A DNA stretch of 64,000 bases from Nectonema munidae (Eukaryota > Nematomorpha > Nectonematoida > Nectonematidae), in assembly GCA_030549495.1 (NCBI GenBank), contig JAUIRK010000054.1:248001-312000 (forward strand), given 5' to 3'. Positions 61,401-64,000 of the stretch are shown here, piece after piece (within the stretch, counting starts at the first letter, position 1; every line of letters starts with the position of its first letter). The notes under the pieces were generated by a model that saw nothing but the letters and a program-made list of their open reading frames with translations, was not told where the DNA came from and did no database searches. The position numbers and the translations under genes were made by a program.

Positions 61401-62411
61401 AATCTAAAACAAGGTGTCGTAGGAATTATAAAATAAATTCAAAAAGGCGAAAAATAAGTCTCCATCCACGTTAGTAAAGATGCATCTAGTTTGGGAGGGG
61501 TGGGGTGCTAAGGAATAGGATTGGAATAATGGTGGGACTGAAATTAAAACGTAGAAGACCCTTACAGGCTGGCTTACCACATCTCTCAATGTGGGTGGGA
61601 GAGTTCAGGTTATTATTCCTATATTTGCAAAAAGATAAATGTGACAAGTTTCTGATAAATCTGACATTTTAAAGAAGGTCCAATCGATTGAGTTGCTTGG
61701 TTTTTATTGCAATAAGTGTTAAAAATTCTGTTTCGCAAAAATATTTCGTTGAAAAGAGAATCTTATTTCTCAGAATATATTTTTAAAGTTCGGCAAACTT
61801 ATTCGTTTTTCAGTTTCTTCTGAATTTAATTTCAAATTTTAACTCAAAAATTTTCTATCATTTTATTCATATTTATATTTTAAAAAAAGTTTCTAAAATG
61901 ACTTGAAAGATAAAAAATATTGTCGTGATAAAGGCATTGATGCTATGATAGAGAAGGAAAAAATGAAAATAAATCATTGAGAGCTAAAAATCTATGCCAA
62001 GCACAAATTGTTATGGCGGAGTCGACCATTAGCCGCTTGGATATGCACCGCTTAAAACGGTCCATACTTGAAGTATGTTGCATGCATATGAATTATAGTA
62101 CCTACTTTTTTCTAATATAACATTTTAGTAAAAACATATGGTGAAAAATATAGCTAAAAAACTGCTGTTATCATAAAATAATGTTACGGTGATGAAAAAA
62201 ATAAAGAATATGAAGTATAGATATAATATCTGCCGACCCGCCGAAAAGACTTGGAAATCTATATAATGAAAAATAAATCATTGGCTTTTTTTTAAATAAA
62301 AAATGAGATATACATTCGCACTCCACCTTCATGATTGCCAATAGCAAAAAGTTGTTGAATGCGATCGTAAGCAAGCGATGTTGGTTTGTGAGGAAATCCA
62401 TACCTAACAGT
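4341..62411 (-). CDS. STXBP5: Tomosyn (syntaxin-binding protein 5 family), 29 exons, 5' end missing
   Basis: Tomosyn is a cytosolic LGL-family protein that binds syntaxin and SNAP-25 through a C-terminal R-SNARE and restrains vesicle priming. The minus-strand exons, 5' to 3', run from 62314-62411 to 4341-4478 and keep phase across almost every junction. Landmarks in order are GFPHKP..LA(Y)D, GKPG...QHE, DETINIWSL, LPFKSQWLYVGSERGN, LLIAFDSG, HSDGSLLTW, FFIFSGGL, LIVLLQNDF, ELHESPLS, DGSVKFWDA, LKTSKVF, NGIILVDY, PSLWIGTDFGSV, LPSQTYVY, DRQELFG, ERGEKL..EDRTAAM and KYKDKKWYQF. Each has a counterpart in human STXBP5 at the same relative position. About 1,270 codons are visible. The start-codon exon is not in the visible sequence. 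One link, between 27755-27820 and 25037-25206, is out of phase, so a small exon may be missing there. Confidence 0.9.
4532..4650 (-). CDS. STXBP5: Tomosyn exon before the SNARE exon
   Basis: A 119-nt exon with acceptor tatttcacag and donor GTAAGC. Phase 1 in completes the FG of DRQELFG. It encodes a poorly conserved basic linker (SYLPSPKTGVKA) followed by ETTKQSTGLTSEMSKLKN, the first heptads of the SNARE helix. Confidence 0.85.
4651..7777 (-). other. Tomosyn intron with a SINE; otherwise unassigned
   Basis: A 3.1-kb intron between the DRQEL exon and the SNARE exons. It contains the tRNA-like SINE at about 6160-6310. Two open stretches (plus strand near 5270-5450, minus strand 5779-6003) show no convincing family motif or splice context. 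Confidence 0.5.
6160..6310 (-). repeat. tRNA-derived SINE or tRNA pseudogene
   Basis: On the minus strand, a roughly 77-nt tRNA-like head runs from GGTGTCATGG to ATCGATACC, so the ends could pair as an acceptor stem. It has an A-box-like TGGTTGAGATGATGG and a B box (GGGTTCGATTCC). The T stem is imperfect and a non-tRNA tail follows, so a SINE is likelier than a working tRNA gene. Confidence 0.55.
7778..7908 (-). CDS. STXBP5: Tomosyn exon (KQSFFAGIFG / DRQEL)
   Basis: A 131-nt exon, phase 2 in and phase 1 out, with acceptor cctccttttttag and donor GTATTA. The peptide has LDELYGRLYL, TPEPPKQSFFAGIFG and FDRQEL. Human tomosyn has LGELFTPVETPE, FFKGLFGG and LDREELFG in the same order. The intron before it is only 60 nt. 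Confidence 0.92.
7969..8185 (-). CDS. STXBP5: Tomosyn exon, last WD40-like repeats
   Basis: A 217-nt exon with acceptor tttttcaacag and donor GTAGGC. YPCLVVLLSNLQINVLSIP and SSSEIQKFTIS correspond to human CLACFCANGHI..SLPSL and SPTEIQRLTYS. Phases (1 in, 2 out) match both neighbouring exons. Confidence 0.92.
8820..9020 (-). CDS. STXBP5: Tomosyn exon (VSEEQA...LPSQTYVY)
   Basis: A 201-nt exon starting after cgtttttcag. A serine-rich lead (SSRNLSPSTSQE) is followed by IVVSEEQAVIVALPSQTYVY, which matches human ICSEKQAKVISLPTQNCAY. Phase 1 in, phase 1 out (donor GTATCT). Confidence 0.92.
11411..11590 (-). CDS. STXBP5: Tomosyn exon (LRLVGPILSIEFF)
   Basis: A 180-nt exon with acceptor ctttcactgtttag and donor GTTCGT, phase 1 in and out. 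SVLRLVGPILSIEFFHGK corresponds to human GTILRLKGAILRMAFLDTTG. A serine-rich stretch then leads into the next exon. The 59-nt intron before it resolves the apparent frame change. Confidence 0.88.
11650..11763 (-). CDS. STXBP5: Tomosyn exon (PSLWIGTDFGSV)
   Basis: A 114-nt exon. PSPSLWIGTDFGSVFVVSL matches human SPCLWVGTTLGTVLVIVL almost residue for residue. It is phase 1 in, completing an aspartate shared with the previous exon, and phase 1 out at GTAATG. The acceptor (ctacttaag) is less than ideal. Confidence 0.92.
12739..12918 (-). CDS. STXBP5: Tomosyn exon, end of variable linker (ITCLLFTETF)
   Basis: About 59 codons. Most are Ser/Thr/Asn-rich (TLATNSNSNPF, TNASSSTNPS). The end, GIITCLLFTETFVLRE, matches human EAISALHFCETFTRK. 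Donor GTATCT in phase 1 joins cleanly to the next exon. The acceptor at ctatgaag is weak, so the upper boundary could shift by a few bases. Confidence 0.85.
14280..14945 (+). pseudogene. Unidentified degenerate coding stretch in a tomosyn intron
   Basis: After an acceptor-like ttcttttttcag the plus strand reads as protein-like segments interrupted several times. Examples are VAKFRCDDNNQKVTYRT, LDTNFSANLDLVFLEKQ, VFKLFEELSKKTSQLDAF, and later YRETVRTEVAILGYTIGG with a probable membrane segment. Composition and codon pattern look coding. I do not recognise the family, so it could be a retrocopy of a host gene or a fossil element. It is clearly broken. Confidence 0.4.
15915..16200 (+). pseudogene. 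Possible decayed coding fragment, unidentified
   Basis: The plus strand reads DPITIYTIIGKEGLLKM and then LKLTWARSSKERFIKKY in one frame with interruptions. It looks protein-like, but the family is unknown. It lies upstream (plus-strand sense) of tomosyn exon 16500-16569 on the opposite strand. Confidence 0.25.
16500..16569 (-). CDS. STXBP5: Tomosyn exon in the variable linker
   Basis: A 70-nt exon with acceptor cattccttctttag and donor GTAGTA. It encodes STSNKQSPIRNLKWLTLEE and leaves in phase 1, matching the next exon. Beyond the donor the same frame stays open for about 54 more codons, very rich in Ser, Thr, Asn and Pro, to a stop near 16336. A read-through isoform is therefore possible. 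Confidence 0.75.
16613..16927 (-). CDS. STXBP5: Tomosyn exon, long variable-linker exon
   Basis: A 105-codon open exon with a good acceptor (ctttttaaccag). Its donor is weak (CAA|GTCAAA), chosen because it preserves phase. The downstream intron is then only 43 nt. The peptide is Ser/Lys-rich (TKSPQKTVHSS, KEEKVALSRRRHTF, RQKSSSVSKWLQ). This region of tomosyn is hypervariable between species, so assignment rests on position, strand, splice sites and phase rather than alignment. Confidence 0.7.
17100..19880 (-). mobile_element. Jockey-like non-LTR retrotransposon (LINE), damaged
   Basis: About 2.8 kb on the minus strand inside a tomosyn intron. In order from 19880 it shows: the start of an AP endonuclease (LQININRISNKITELTLLTKQ, NVITIQE); a linker (NKQISIQIKRHKHSLL, SYKHNIHTYWNTIKSL); reverse transcriptase with motif A-like TLDLSNAFDTLD and a motif C-like TYAGDI, where one catalytic aspartate of YADD is Gly; and a C-terminal Cys-His cluster (CPLCKIHPH). 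Most of the endonuclease core is missing, and several stops and frameshifts break the frame. The coding strand is strikingly A+C-rich, unlike its surroundings. An AT-rich tail ends near 17100. The copy is dead and probably 5'-truncated. Confidence 0.85.
20001..20132 (-). CDS. STXBP5: Tomosyn exon in the variable linker
   Basis: A 44-codon open exon reading VPKVEAFTWLERHLRS, then NNSSIRKFSDRSRLL. Phase 0 at both ends fits its neighbours. The acceptor (aataggtag) and donor (GTTGGG) are weak and the region is hypervariable in tomosyns, so membership is inferred from position, strand and phase. Confidence 0.65.
21150..21270 (-). mobile_element. Detached Jockey-like LINE endonuclease fragment
   Basis: On the minus strand: LFNHKNLILTGDINAHSTEW, then SPYTDNRG. 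The GDxNAH core is the catalytic Asp-Asn motif of AP-type LINE endonucleases. This is the very part missing from the LINE at 17.1-19.9 kb. It has the same strand and the same A+C-rich coding composition, so it may come from the same family. Confidence 0.75.
21366..21560 (-). repeat. Dispersed repeat, copy 2 (inverted relative to 1465-1745)
   Basis: The reverse complement matches copy 1 in several ordered blocks (GTATGTATGCATGTCTA, TTTGTGTCAAGAAATGTATA, GTTTCCAAAA, CACTTGTCAATTATTATGC). It adjoins the LINE endonuclease fragment, so it may be an untranslated part of the same element family. Confidence 0.6.
21864..22015 (-). CDS. STXBP5: Tomosyn exon, serine/asparagine-rich linker
   Basis: A 152-nt exon, phase 1 in and phase 0 out (donor GTAGAC). 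It encodes a low-complexity CSDSSKNNRYLPPSNTNKK and NSANSTSVNNGTTVDN stretch. This is the start of the hypervariable linker that follows the YGSNDP region of vertebrate tomosyn. Its acceptor (acaagaaa...gtag) and phase agree with the upstream exon. Confidence 0.8.
22935..23041 (-). CDS. STXBP5: Tomosyn exon (NGIILVDYYQ)
   Basis: A 107-nt exon, phase 2 in and phase 1 out (donor GTATAG). ISIGLENGIILVDYYQNC matches human VVFGNCNGIAMVDYLQKA. Choosing the acceptor at tttttaag|A makes the codon shared with the previous exon read L, giving SSFS-L-ISIG as in human NSSYGLVVFG. Confidence 0.92.
25037..25206 (-). CDS. STXBP5: Tomosyn exon (APGFQ... ITCIQFDSSFS)
   Basis: A 170-nt exon with acceptor atgtgattttag, phase 0, and donor GTATAC, phase 2. 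EEFRQAPGFQASTVI and HITCIQFDSSFS correspond to human LKQSPGYQTELVI and ITSLAVNSSYG. The exon upstream in the transcript ends in phase 2, so a small exon is probably missing between them. Confidence 0.9.
25424..25530. mobile_element. hAT-like terminal fragment with G-runs
   Basis: CAGCATTTCTCAACGGGG is a common hAT terminus type (compare CAGTGATTCCCAAC at 53170). A run of 13 G and a purine-rich stretch follow. No matching opposite end was seen, so this is probably a truncated copy. Confidence 0.4.
25861..26326. mobile_element. Fold-back / MULE-like element with long inverted repeats and internal tandem repeats
   Basis: A 466-bp element. About 95 bp at the left, starting GGTCAGACTAAACACCCC, is the inverted counterpart of the right end, finishing GGGATGTTTAGTCTGACC. 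It is bounded on both sides by CGTATAAACG (25851-25860 and 26327-26336), a 9-10-bp target duplication as in MULE or fold-back elements. Between the arms are four tandem units, each opening with CACTACAAAAAA and about 85-110 bp long. It has no coding capacity. One strand is extremely A+C-rich. Confidence 0.8.
27100..27210. repeat. Dispersed repeat shared with 35640-35735
   Basis: Both places share GAAAGT, then ATACATTTATATA, then TTCCAG, followed by a GGGGCCA / GCTCCCTTGCCCC-type block. It looks like a non-autonomous transposon end; the family is unknown. Confidence 0.4.
27755..27820 (-). CDS. STXBP5: Tomosyn exon (probable)
   Basis: A 66-nt exon with a very good acceptor (accttcacaacag), phase 2 in. 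EHYGSLYVELFFRYLSPS resembles the end of the second-propeller segment (human PMLEVRLLYE). The donor is set at GTAGAA (phase 2); a phase-0 donor at TAT|GTAGAA inside it is the alternative. The downstream junction is unresolved. Confidence 0.6.
29220..29487 (-). CDS. STXBP5: Tomosyn exon (LKTSKVF), start of second propeller
   Basis: Eighty-eight codons with acceptor gaatttttcag, phase 1 in. LQKIYTLKTSKVFAK matches human LQVLYKLKTSKVFEK. CVILFTFSKSEK matches VIIYRFSKQE. The 3' boundary at GTCTTT is the only in-phase donor but is weak. The frame stays open to 29162. Confidence 0.88.
29488..31492 (-). other. Tomosyn intron, unassigned sequence
   Basis: A 2.0-kb intron. A relatively GC-rich patch at about 29570-29930 may be an old repeat, but no family signature was found. 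An open minus-strand stretch at 31144-31350 has no splice or homology support. Nothing else is evident. Confidence 0.4.
31493..31533 (-). CDS. STXBP5: Tomosyn 41-nt exon (HHDGSVKFWDA)
   Basis: A tiny exon encoding HHDGSVKFWDATA, against human HADGSVKFWDAS: a classic WD40 strand. Acceptor tttttacag, donor GTATTT. Phases 2 in and 1 out join both neighbours exactly. Confidence 0.93.
32045..32112 (-). CDS. STXBP5: Tomosyn exon (PWPIDGG...EVIITG)
   Basis: A 68-nt exon. PWPIDGGSQGG and YSEVIITG match human EWPINGGNWG and YPEIIITG. Acceptor cttttcag, donor GTAAGA. The upstream intron is 61 nt and almost pure T on the coding strand. Confidence 0.93.
32174..32327 (-). CDS. STXBP5: Tomosyn exon (FELHESPLS)
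   Basis: A 154-nt exon. FPCFESVLSFELHESPLS and SDFIPSLFSI match human YPIFENPYPLSIHESPV and VDLIPALYSV. Acceptor atttgtag in phase 2, donor GTTTGT in phase 0. Confidence 0.93.
34209..34281 (-). CDS. STXBP5: Tomosyn exon (LIVLLQNDFIIIDL)
   Basis: A 73-nt exon. QEPSALIVLLQNDFIIIDL matches human QEPYAVVVLLEKDLVLIDL. Acceptor taatttag, donor GTAACT. It is separated from the previous exon by a 55-nt intron. Confidence 0.94.
34337..34497 (-). CDS. STXBP5: Tomosyn exon (FFIFSGGL)
   Basis: A 161-nt exon. ENFFIFSGGL, VSITLFEKSLTVLELD and IIDFCPICESPW match human EPFIILSGGL, LTVMHGKSTAVLEMD and IVDFLTLCETPY in order. Acceptor tctttgatag, donor GTTTTA, phases 2 and 1. Confidence 0.94.
35210..35294 (-). 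CDS. STXBP5: Tomosyn exon (INKVEWCVTKN)
   Basis: An 85-nt exon. SIPVTSASEEEHYSAINKVE corresponds to human GKKPEPCKPILKVEFKTTRS. Acceptor aaatttcag, donor GTAAGT, phase 1 in and 2 out. Confidence 0.9.
35640..35735. repeat. Dispersed repeat shared with 27100-27210
   Basis: Shares the ATACATTTATATA...TTCCAG core and a CCTTGCCCC block with the copy at 27.1 kb. No coding content was seen. Confidence 0.4.
36219..36342 (-). CDS. STXBP5: Tomosyn exon (WHFEGKYFLSSHSDGS)
   Basis: A 124-nt exon. ASWHFEGKYFLSSHSDGSLL and WSVKAP match human VAWHHEGKQFICSHSDGTL and WNVRSP. Acceptor ttttttccaag, donor GTATTT, phase 1. The shared codon makes PHD against human PHG. Confidence 0.93.
37413..37735 (+). pseudogene. 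Unidentified decayed coding region in a tomosyn intron
   Basis: Two overlapping plus-strand frames read as protein-like sequence, one with AVKTKEIDKDLWKDVGN, the other with EDLFYFYNGHGDRCH, then LSKRTVGPKLKQKLKYVC. The switch between frames suggests a broken gene or element copy. The family is not recognised. Confidence 0.35.
39388..39471 (-). CDS. STXBP5: Tomosyn exon (LLIAFDSG..IWDL)
   Basis: An 84-nt exon in phase 0 at both ends. LLIAFDSGICVIWDLKNK matches human LLIGFESGTVVLWDLKSK. Acceptor ttttttttag, donor GTAAGT. Confidence 0.95.
41561..41862. mobile_element. Inverted-repeat MITE with poly-C / poly-G arms
   Basis: A 302-bp element. The left end GGTACTTATGGGTTATCTCC runs into a long C tract and CCGCTCTAAAAAATT. 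The right end is its inverse (TTAGAGTGGGGG...GGAGATAACCCATAAGTACC). Flanks GAAAATTG (41553-41560) and GAAAATTA (41863-41870) fit a 7-8-bp target duplication. The core is AT-rich and non-coding. Confidence 0.8.
43038..43222 (+). repeat. tRNA-derived SINE
   Basis: A tRNA-like head (GGTGGTTACACCTCAGGG, B box GGGTTCGATTCTC, closing GTAGCC) is followed by a non-tRNA body (GCACCACGGTCGAAATAAAG) and an A-rich end. This is standard SINE architecture. The head shares TTGGGTTCGATTC with the copy at 6.2 kb. Confidence 0.65.
43423..43498 (-). CDS. STXBP5: Tomosyn exon after the 33-nt intron
   Basis: A 76-nt exon with acceptor ttattttctccag, phase 2 in and phase 0 out (donor GTAAAT). It gives GATYVKIRAEARQ directly before LLIAFDSG, corresponding to human GPVVHISDNPMDEGK before LLIGFESG. 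Another frame or a GC donor (CAG|GCAAGT) is possible but breaks phase with one neighbour. Confidence 0.75.
43532..43666 (-). CDS. STXBP5: Tomosyn exon (LPFKSQWLYVGSERGN)
   Basis: A 135-nt exon, the best-conserved block of the gene. ITYCYLPFKSQWLYVGSERG and YVINWNKVIDL match human VTFCHLPFQSKWLYVGTERG and YVIMWNKAIEL. Acceptor gcattatttag, donor GTAAGT, phase 2 at both ends. Confidence 0.95.
43753..44035 (+). repeat. GC-rich interspersed repeat, probably SINE-like
   Basis: A sharply bounded, GC-rich 280-bp block in AT-rich intron. It contains GGGTTTGAGTCCCAC, resembling a Pol III B box, and an A-rich end (CTTAAAAAATTAAAC). A long minus-strand open frame through it looks like a composition artefact. 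Confidence 0.45.
45230..46380 (+). mobile_element. CR1-like LINE fragment, endonuclease region
   Basis: Plus-strand blocks in several frames: a degenerate CCHC-like YHCLKCASLGHTFEKG; the endonuclease start ANLNILSLS...SIKSK; AIQETWLSQDFDESSLKF; then SYKPTIDNPAGSLLDNIFI. This is the order of an AP endonuclease of a CR1/Daphne-type LINE. It is broken by many stops and frameshifts and interrupted by a TAA microsatellite. Confidence 0.7.
46690..48240 (+). mobile_element. Second CR1-like LINE copy, decayed
   Basis: The endonuclease begins again (LKLLHINIQSLRLKFTELL) and its C-terminal part follows (NLCDSYGFFPTINKPTRKG at about 47180-47270). There are then scattered ORF2 remnants, and a C-terminal piece (IRNIYVYNKLCFYLNTNLF) near 48130-48180. 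The restart of the endonuclease shows this is a separate insertion from 45230-46380. Confidence 0.7.
48270..48330 (+). mobile_element. hAT-like terminal fragment
   Basis: AGAGGTGGGCAAACTACG, then CCAAATCCGGCCCCCTGAG, is a widespread hAT MITE terminus. The opposite end was not found. Confidence 0.35.
48780..48960 (+). mobile_element. LINE reverse-transcriptase fragment
   Basis: GVPQVSILGALVFSLYINDL is the motif-B region of a LINE reverse transcriptase (consensus GVPQGSILGPLLFSLYINDL). It is an isolated fragment in the same orientation as the CR1-like pieces to its left. Confidence 0.8.
49560..50060 (+). mobile_element. LINE ORF1-like coiled-coil fragment
   Basis: The plus strand reads DDLEMSIQKQRN, then NDYVNNINKLNADLSGIVKN, then LQVKEDGTDMVKLDSKKEV and FKPKFFITSIPGI, interrupted. 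A charged coiled coil before an endonuclease graveyard suits an ORF1 protein. Family assignment is tentative. Confidence 0.5.
50083..50166. repeat. Small palindromic repeat (GTTATCGACC family), copy 2
   Basis: GTTATCGACCAGAATAAT at the left and GACTGTGGTCGATAAG at the right are inverted ends. It is inverted relative to 1844-1934. It contains a perfect 16-bp palindrome, GTCGACATATGTCGAC. Confidence 0.7.
50852..50955 (-). CDS. STXBP5: Tomosyn exon (DETINIWSL)
   Basis: A 104-nt exon. GELICILSDETINIWSLKES matches human GALVSALADDTLHLWNLRQK. Phase 0 in, phase 2 out (donor GTAATG). The acceptor (atttttaaag) is acceptable. Confidence 0.92.
51233..51571 (+). pseudogene. Possible orphan exon or decayed coding fragment
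   Basis: After an acceptor-like ttgttttgcattactacag the plus strand encodes HTTGTLPHYPEVNMRKLQ, then LLKLVKDPGQQNF. A second frame follows with KKHLYLPDELKEFIEVCNEE. The two cannot be joined in phase by a visible intron. The family is unknown. Confidence 0.3.
53170..53698. mobile_element. hAT MITE
   Basis: A 529-bp element with ends CAGTGATTCCCAACC and GGTTGGGAACGACTG, typical hAT inverted repeats. Flanks GACTAGAC and GACTAAAG match at 6 of 8 positions, an aged 8-bp target duplication. There is no transposase reading frame. Confidence 0.75.
55020..57815 (-). mobile_element. Complete-ended hAT transposon
   Basis: A 2,796-bp element flanked by a perfect 8-bp duplication, CTCATTAG (55012-55019 and 57816-57823). 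The terminal inverted repeats are TATAGCACGAAAAA and, at the other end, TAGAGCGCGAAAAA. Both subterminal regions carry about six TTGAC motifs. The transposase gene lies on the minus strand (55158-56536). The intact duplication and lightly damaged gene indicate a fairly recent insertion into the tomosyn intron. Confidence 0.9.
55158..56536 (-). pseudogene. hAT transposase, frameshifted
   Basis: Starts MPKTAKSSSQKVKEIL with a BED-type zinc finger (FCKLCNCLVNH, then H-x5-H in a neighbouring frame), resembling CGGBP1-like hAT proteins. The RNase-H core follows, with LIVDEST (first catalytic Asp) near 56115 and LLITDAATYM (second Asp) near 55920. The hAT C-terminal dimerisation segment, KVERSFSMLNNILNKNR, lies near 55240-55290. 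Total length, about 455 residues, is close to normal. Three frame breaks split it: in an A-run near 56366, near 56302 and near 55947. Otherwise the frame is well preserved, so the breaks could be recent mutations or sequencing errors. Confidence 0.85.
57824..61321 (-). other. Right part of the largest tomosyn intron
   Basis: AT-rich intron DNA. It contains a decayed relative of the TTAA hairpin MITE near 60497-60622. The minus-strand open stretch at 60850-61185 has no motif or splice support. No exon was found. Confidence 0.45.
60497..60622. repeat. Decayed relative of the TTAA hairpin MITE at 3270
   Basis: GCATTTAGTATCAGTATTGCC at the left and GGGAACACTGGAACTAAATG at the right, with TTTAATTCTATTTAAAAG in the middle, mirror the 3270-3385 element. 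The TTAA flanks are no longer recognisable. Confidence 0.6.
61322..61403 (-). CDS. STXBP5: Tomosyn exon (GKPG...QHE)
   Basis: An 82-nt exon. LGKPGCDFCIQHEQNSPVRQ matches the family block (human FGRPGVECYCQHDSGAAVIQ). Acceptor cttgttttag in phase 2, donor GTACTT in phase 0. It joins directly to GELICILSDET of the next exon. Confidence 0.93.
62314..62411 (-). CDS. STXBP5: Tomosyn exon, first visible (GFPHKPTSLAYD)
   Basis: A 98-nt exon. TVRYGFPHKPTSLAYD and QLFAIGNHEGGVR match human TVRHGFPYQPSALAFD and KILAVGTQTGALR. Acceptor tctttaatctttag in phase 0, donor GTATAT in phase 2. In other tomosyns only about 50-60 residues precede this point, so perhaps one or two exons lie upstream. Confidence 0.94.
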
Positions 62412-64000
62412 CTAAAGATTAAAGAAAAAGTCTATAAAAACACATCAAAGATCAATTGAGTACAACCTCGGTTTTAAGTACTGTCAAAGGTTTAGTGCTA
62501 CGCATAATATATTTTCGATTGATTAATACTCAATTCTAATTTTAAATAAATTCTTTTTAAAAATAAATGTTATATTGAAAAAACAAAGAAGTTTGCTGCG
62601 TGCGGGGCTGGAGAAGCGCAGGAAGGAAATTTTGGAGCATTTTGAGTGGAGGCAGAGAGAGAGAGAGAGAACTACTAGATATTTTAATGGCTACGGTTCC
62701 TAACCATTTTCACATTGATATTTTGCATCTCCCAATATCGAAACGCTCATAAACTTAAAACCAATGGAAACTAGCTAGCAAAGAGAGCGTAGAATTTGAA
62801 AAGTTACTTCTTTCATTAACTATTATTAATAAATTCTAACTAATAAAGAAACTAAAATTAATATTATTATATATACTTTAAATAATTAGCCAAAAACTTA
62901 CATTCAAAGTATATACAGTTAAATAACTCACCCAAACTAATAAGCAATAAAACTAAGCAATTAATAAAACAAAAATATTATTATAATTAAACCAATTAAC
63001 AAGTTAAAAAGGGAGAAAATAATAGAACTAATTTCTAAAATTAATATATTATTTAATTTGTTAACTAATTGATTAGCAAATTTGCAAGCTATATGATTGA
63101 CTTAACTAACAACTAAGCAATGAACAAACTAATTAACTTACAATGAATCACAACCAATTGATTTAAAAATCTTTTTTAGAAAAATGCATTTTCATGTGAA
63201 CTTTTAAATCTACTCTTTGGAAATCCTAAATGATCTCGATAAAAATAAAGTGTAAATGATCCAGTTTTAAATAACTGACTTGAAGGAATTCTAAGCATTT
63301 ATCTGATGAGAAAGATCTTGATACGCACCACTGATCTTTCTCGAGTTGTGTTCCTCCTAAATGTGCTTCTATTTTGAAGACGTGTAAACAAGCATTAACT
63401 TTAAATTAATTTTTGAATGATATAATTCCATACTTTAATTAATAATAATAGACATGGAAATAAGAGCATTATGTGTAAATCTCATTGTGCATGTTGAATG
63501 TGTAAATGCATATAAACAAAATGTATCACTACTCCTTATCAGGATTCATTTCATTGGCAGAAATAGTTTTAATCAAAAAGGGAATAAATAAATGAATGAA
63601 TAATGTTATTAATAATTGAAAATGATGACATTTCTCAAAGAAATCTACGAAATATCACACACTCATGTAATGCAAAAAGAATATTTTTAATTGATTTAGT
63701 GAAATATTTTTTGGATTTACTTCTTATTTTTTGCCAAGCGCAGAAAGAGACACACAAACAGAGAGAGAGAGAGAGCAATAGCTTCAATTCTCTCTATAAA
63801 CATCATCTAAAATGTGGACGTATTCATCTGCAATATTAATGCTATCGAATGGATGACAAAATACTCCACTACACCAATCCTAACCCCGACAATACGTTTC
63901 CTCAATTTTACACATCAATAACGCGTTTACGTTCAGTATAATCAGACGATATCTAATGTAAAGCAGAAGAAAAGGCATTGATAAACGCAGACGATTTTAT
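62412..64000 (-). other. Upstream tomosyn intron; no exon seen
   Basis: AT-rich DNA with two GA microsatellites (about 62654-62671 and 63760-63775) and a partial palindromic repeat at the right edge. I looked for the N-terminal exon (human MRKFNIRKVLDGL type) and did not find it. Confidence 0.45.
63930..64000. repeat. Small palindromic repeat family, partial copy 3
   Basis: ATAATCAGACGATAT then TAATGTAAAGCAGA matches the core of the units at 1844 and 50083. It is cut by the window edge or diverged at its ends. Confidence 0.5.

Overview
The window is AT-rich animal DNA. It contains spliced nuclear genes with GT-AG introns, LINEs, tRNA-derived SINEs and several families of cut-and-paste DNA transposons. 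The proteins are recognisable but diverged from vertebrate and fly relatives, and very short introns (33-61 nt) alternate with introns of several kilobases. This suggests a fast-evolving invertebrate; I cannot name the species.

Two host genes were reconstructed by hand from splice sites, reading phase and family motifs. (1) On the + strand, positions 2-2263 hold the 3' end (three exons) of a ZFR/ILF3-type double-stranded-RNA-binding protein, the end of its DZF domain. (2) On the - strand, 29 exons from 62411 down to 4341 encode most of a tomosyn (STXBP5 family): two WD40 propellers, a serine-rich variable linker, a third stretch of WD-type sequence and a C-terminal R-SNARE ending KDKKWYQF. 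The tomosyn start codon lies beyond 62411, outside or near the right edge. The two genes converge on a 2.1-kb spacer (2264-4340). Nearly all the rest of the window is tomosyn intron.

The introns are full of mobile elements. These include a nearly full-length Jockey-like LINE (17.1-19.9 kb, minus strand) plus a detached endonuclease piece at 21.2 kb; a graveyard of CR1-like LINE fragments at 45.2-50.1 kb; a complete-ended hAT transposon (55020-57815) with a perfect 8-bp target duplication and a lightly damaged transposase; a fold-back element with internal tandem repeats and a 10-bp duplication (25861-26326); and a poly-C/poly-G-ended inverted-repeat element (41561-41862). There is a hAT MITE (53170-53698), a CAGGGGCG-type MITE inside the ZFR-like gene (136-298), a piggyBac-type TTAA hairpin MITE (3270-3385, with a decayed relative at 60.5 kb), and a small palindromic repeat present three times (1844, 50083, 63930). 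SINEs lie at 6.2 and 43.1 kb.

Several short plus-strand stretches (14.28-14.95, 15.9-16.2, 37.4-37.7 and 51.2-51.6 kb) look like decayed coding sequence that I could not identify. No bacterial-type operons, CRISPR arrays or rRNA genes were seen. Nothing here looks like a wholly new biological system. The most unusual items are the 33-nt intron, the fold-back element, the hAT element with same-orientation subterminal arrays, and the palindromic repeat family.
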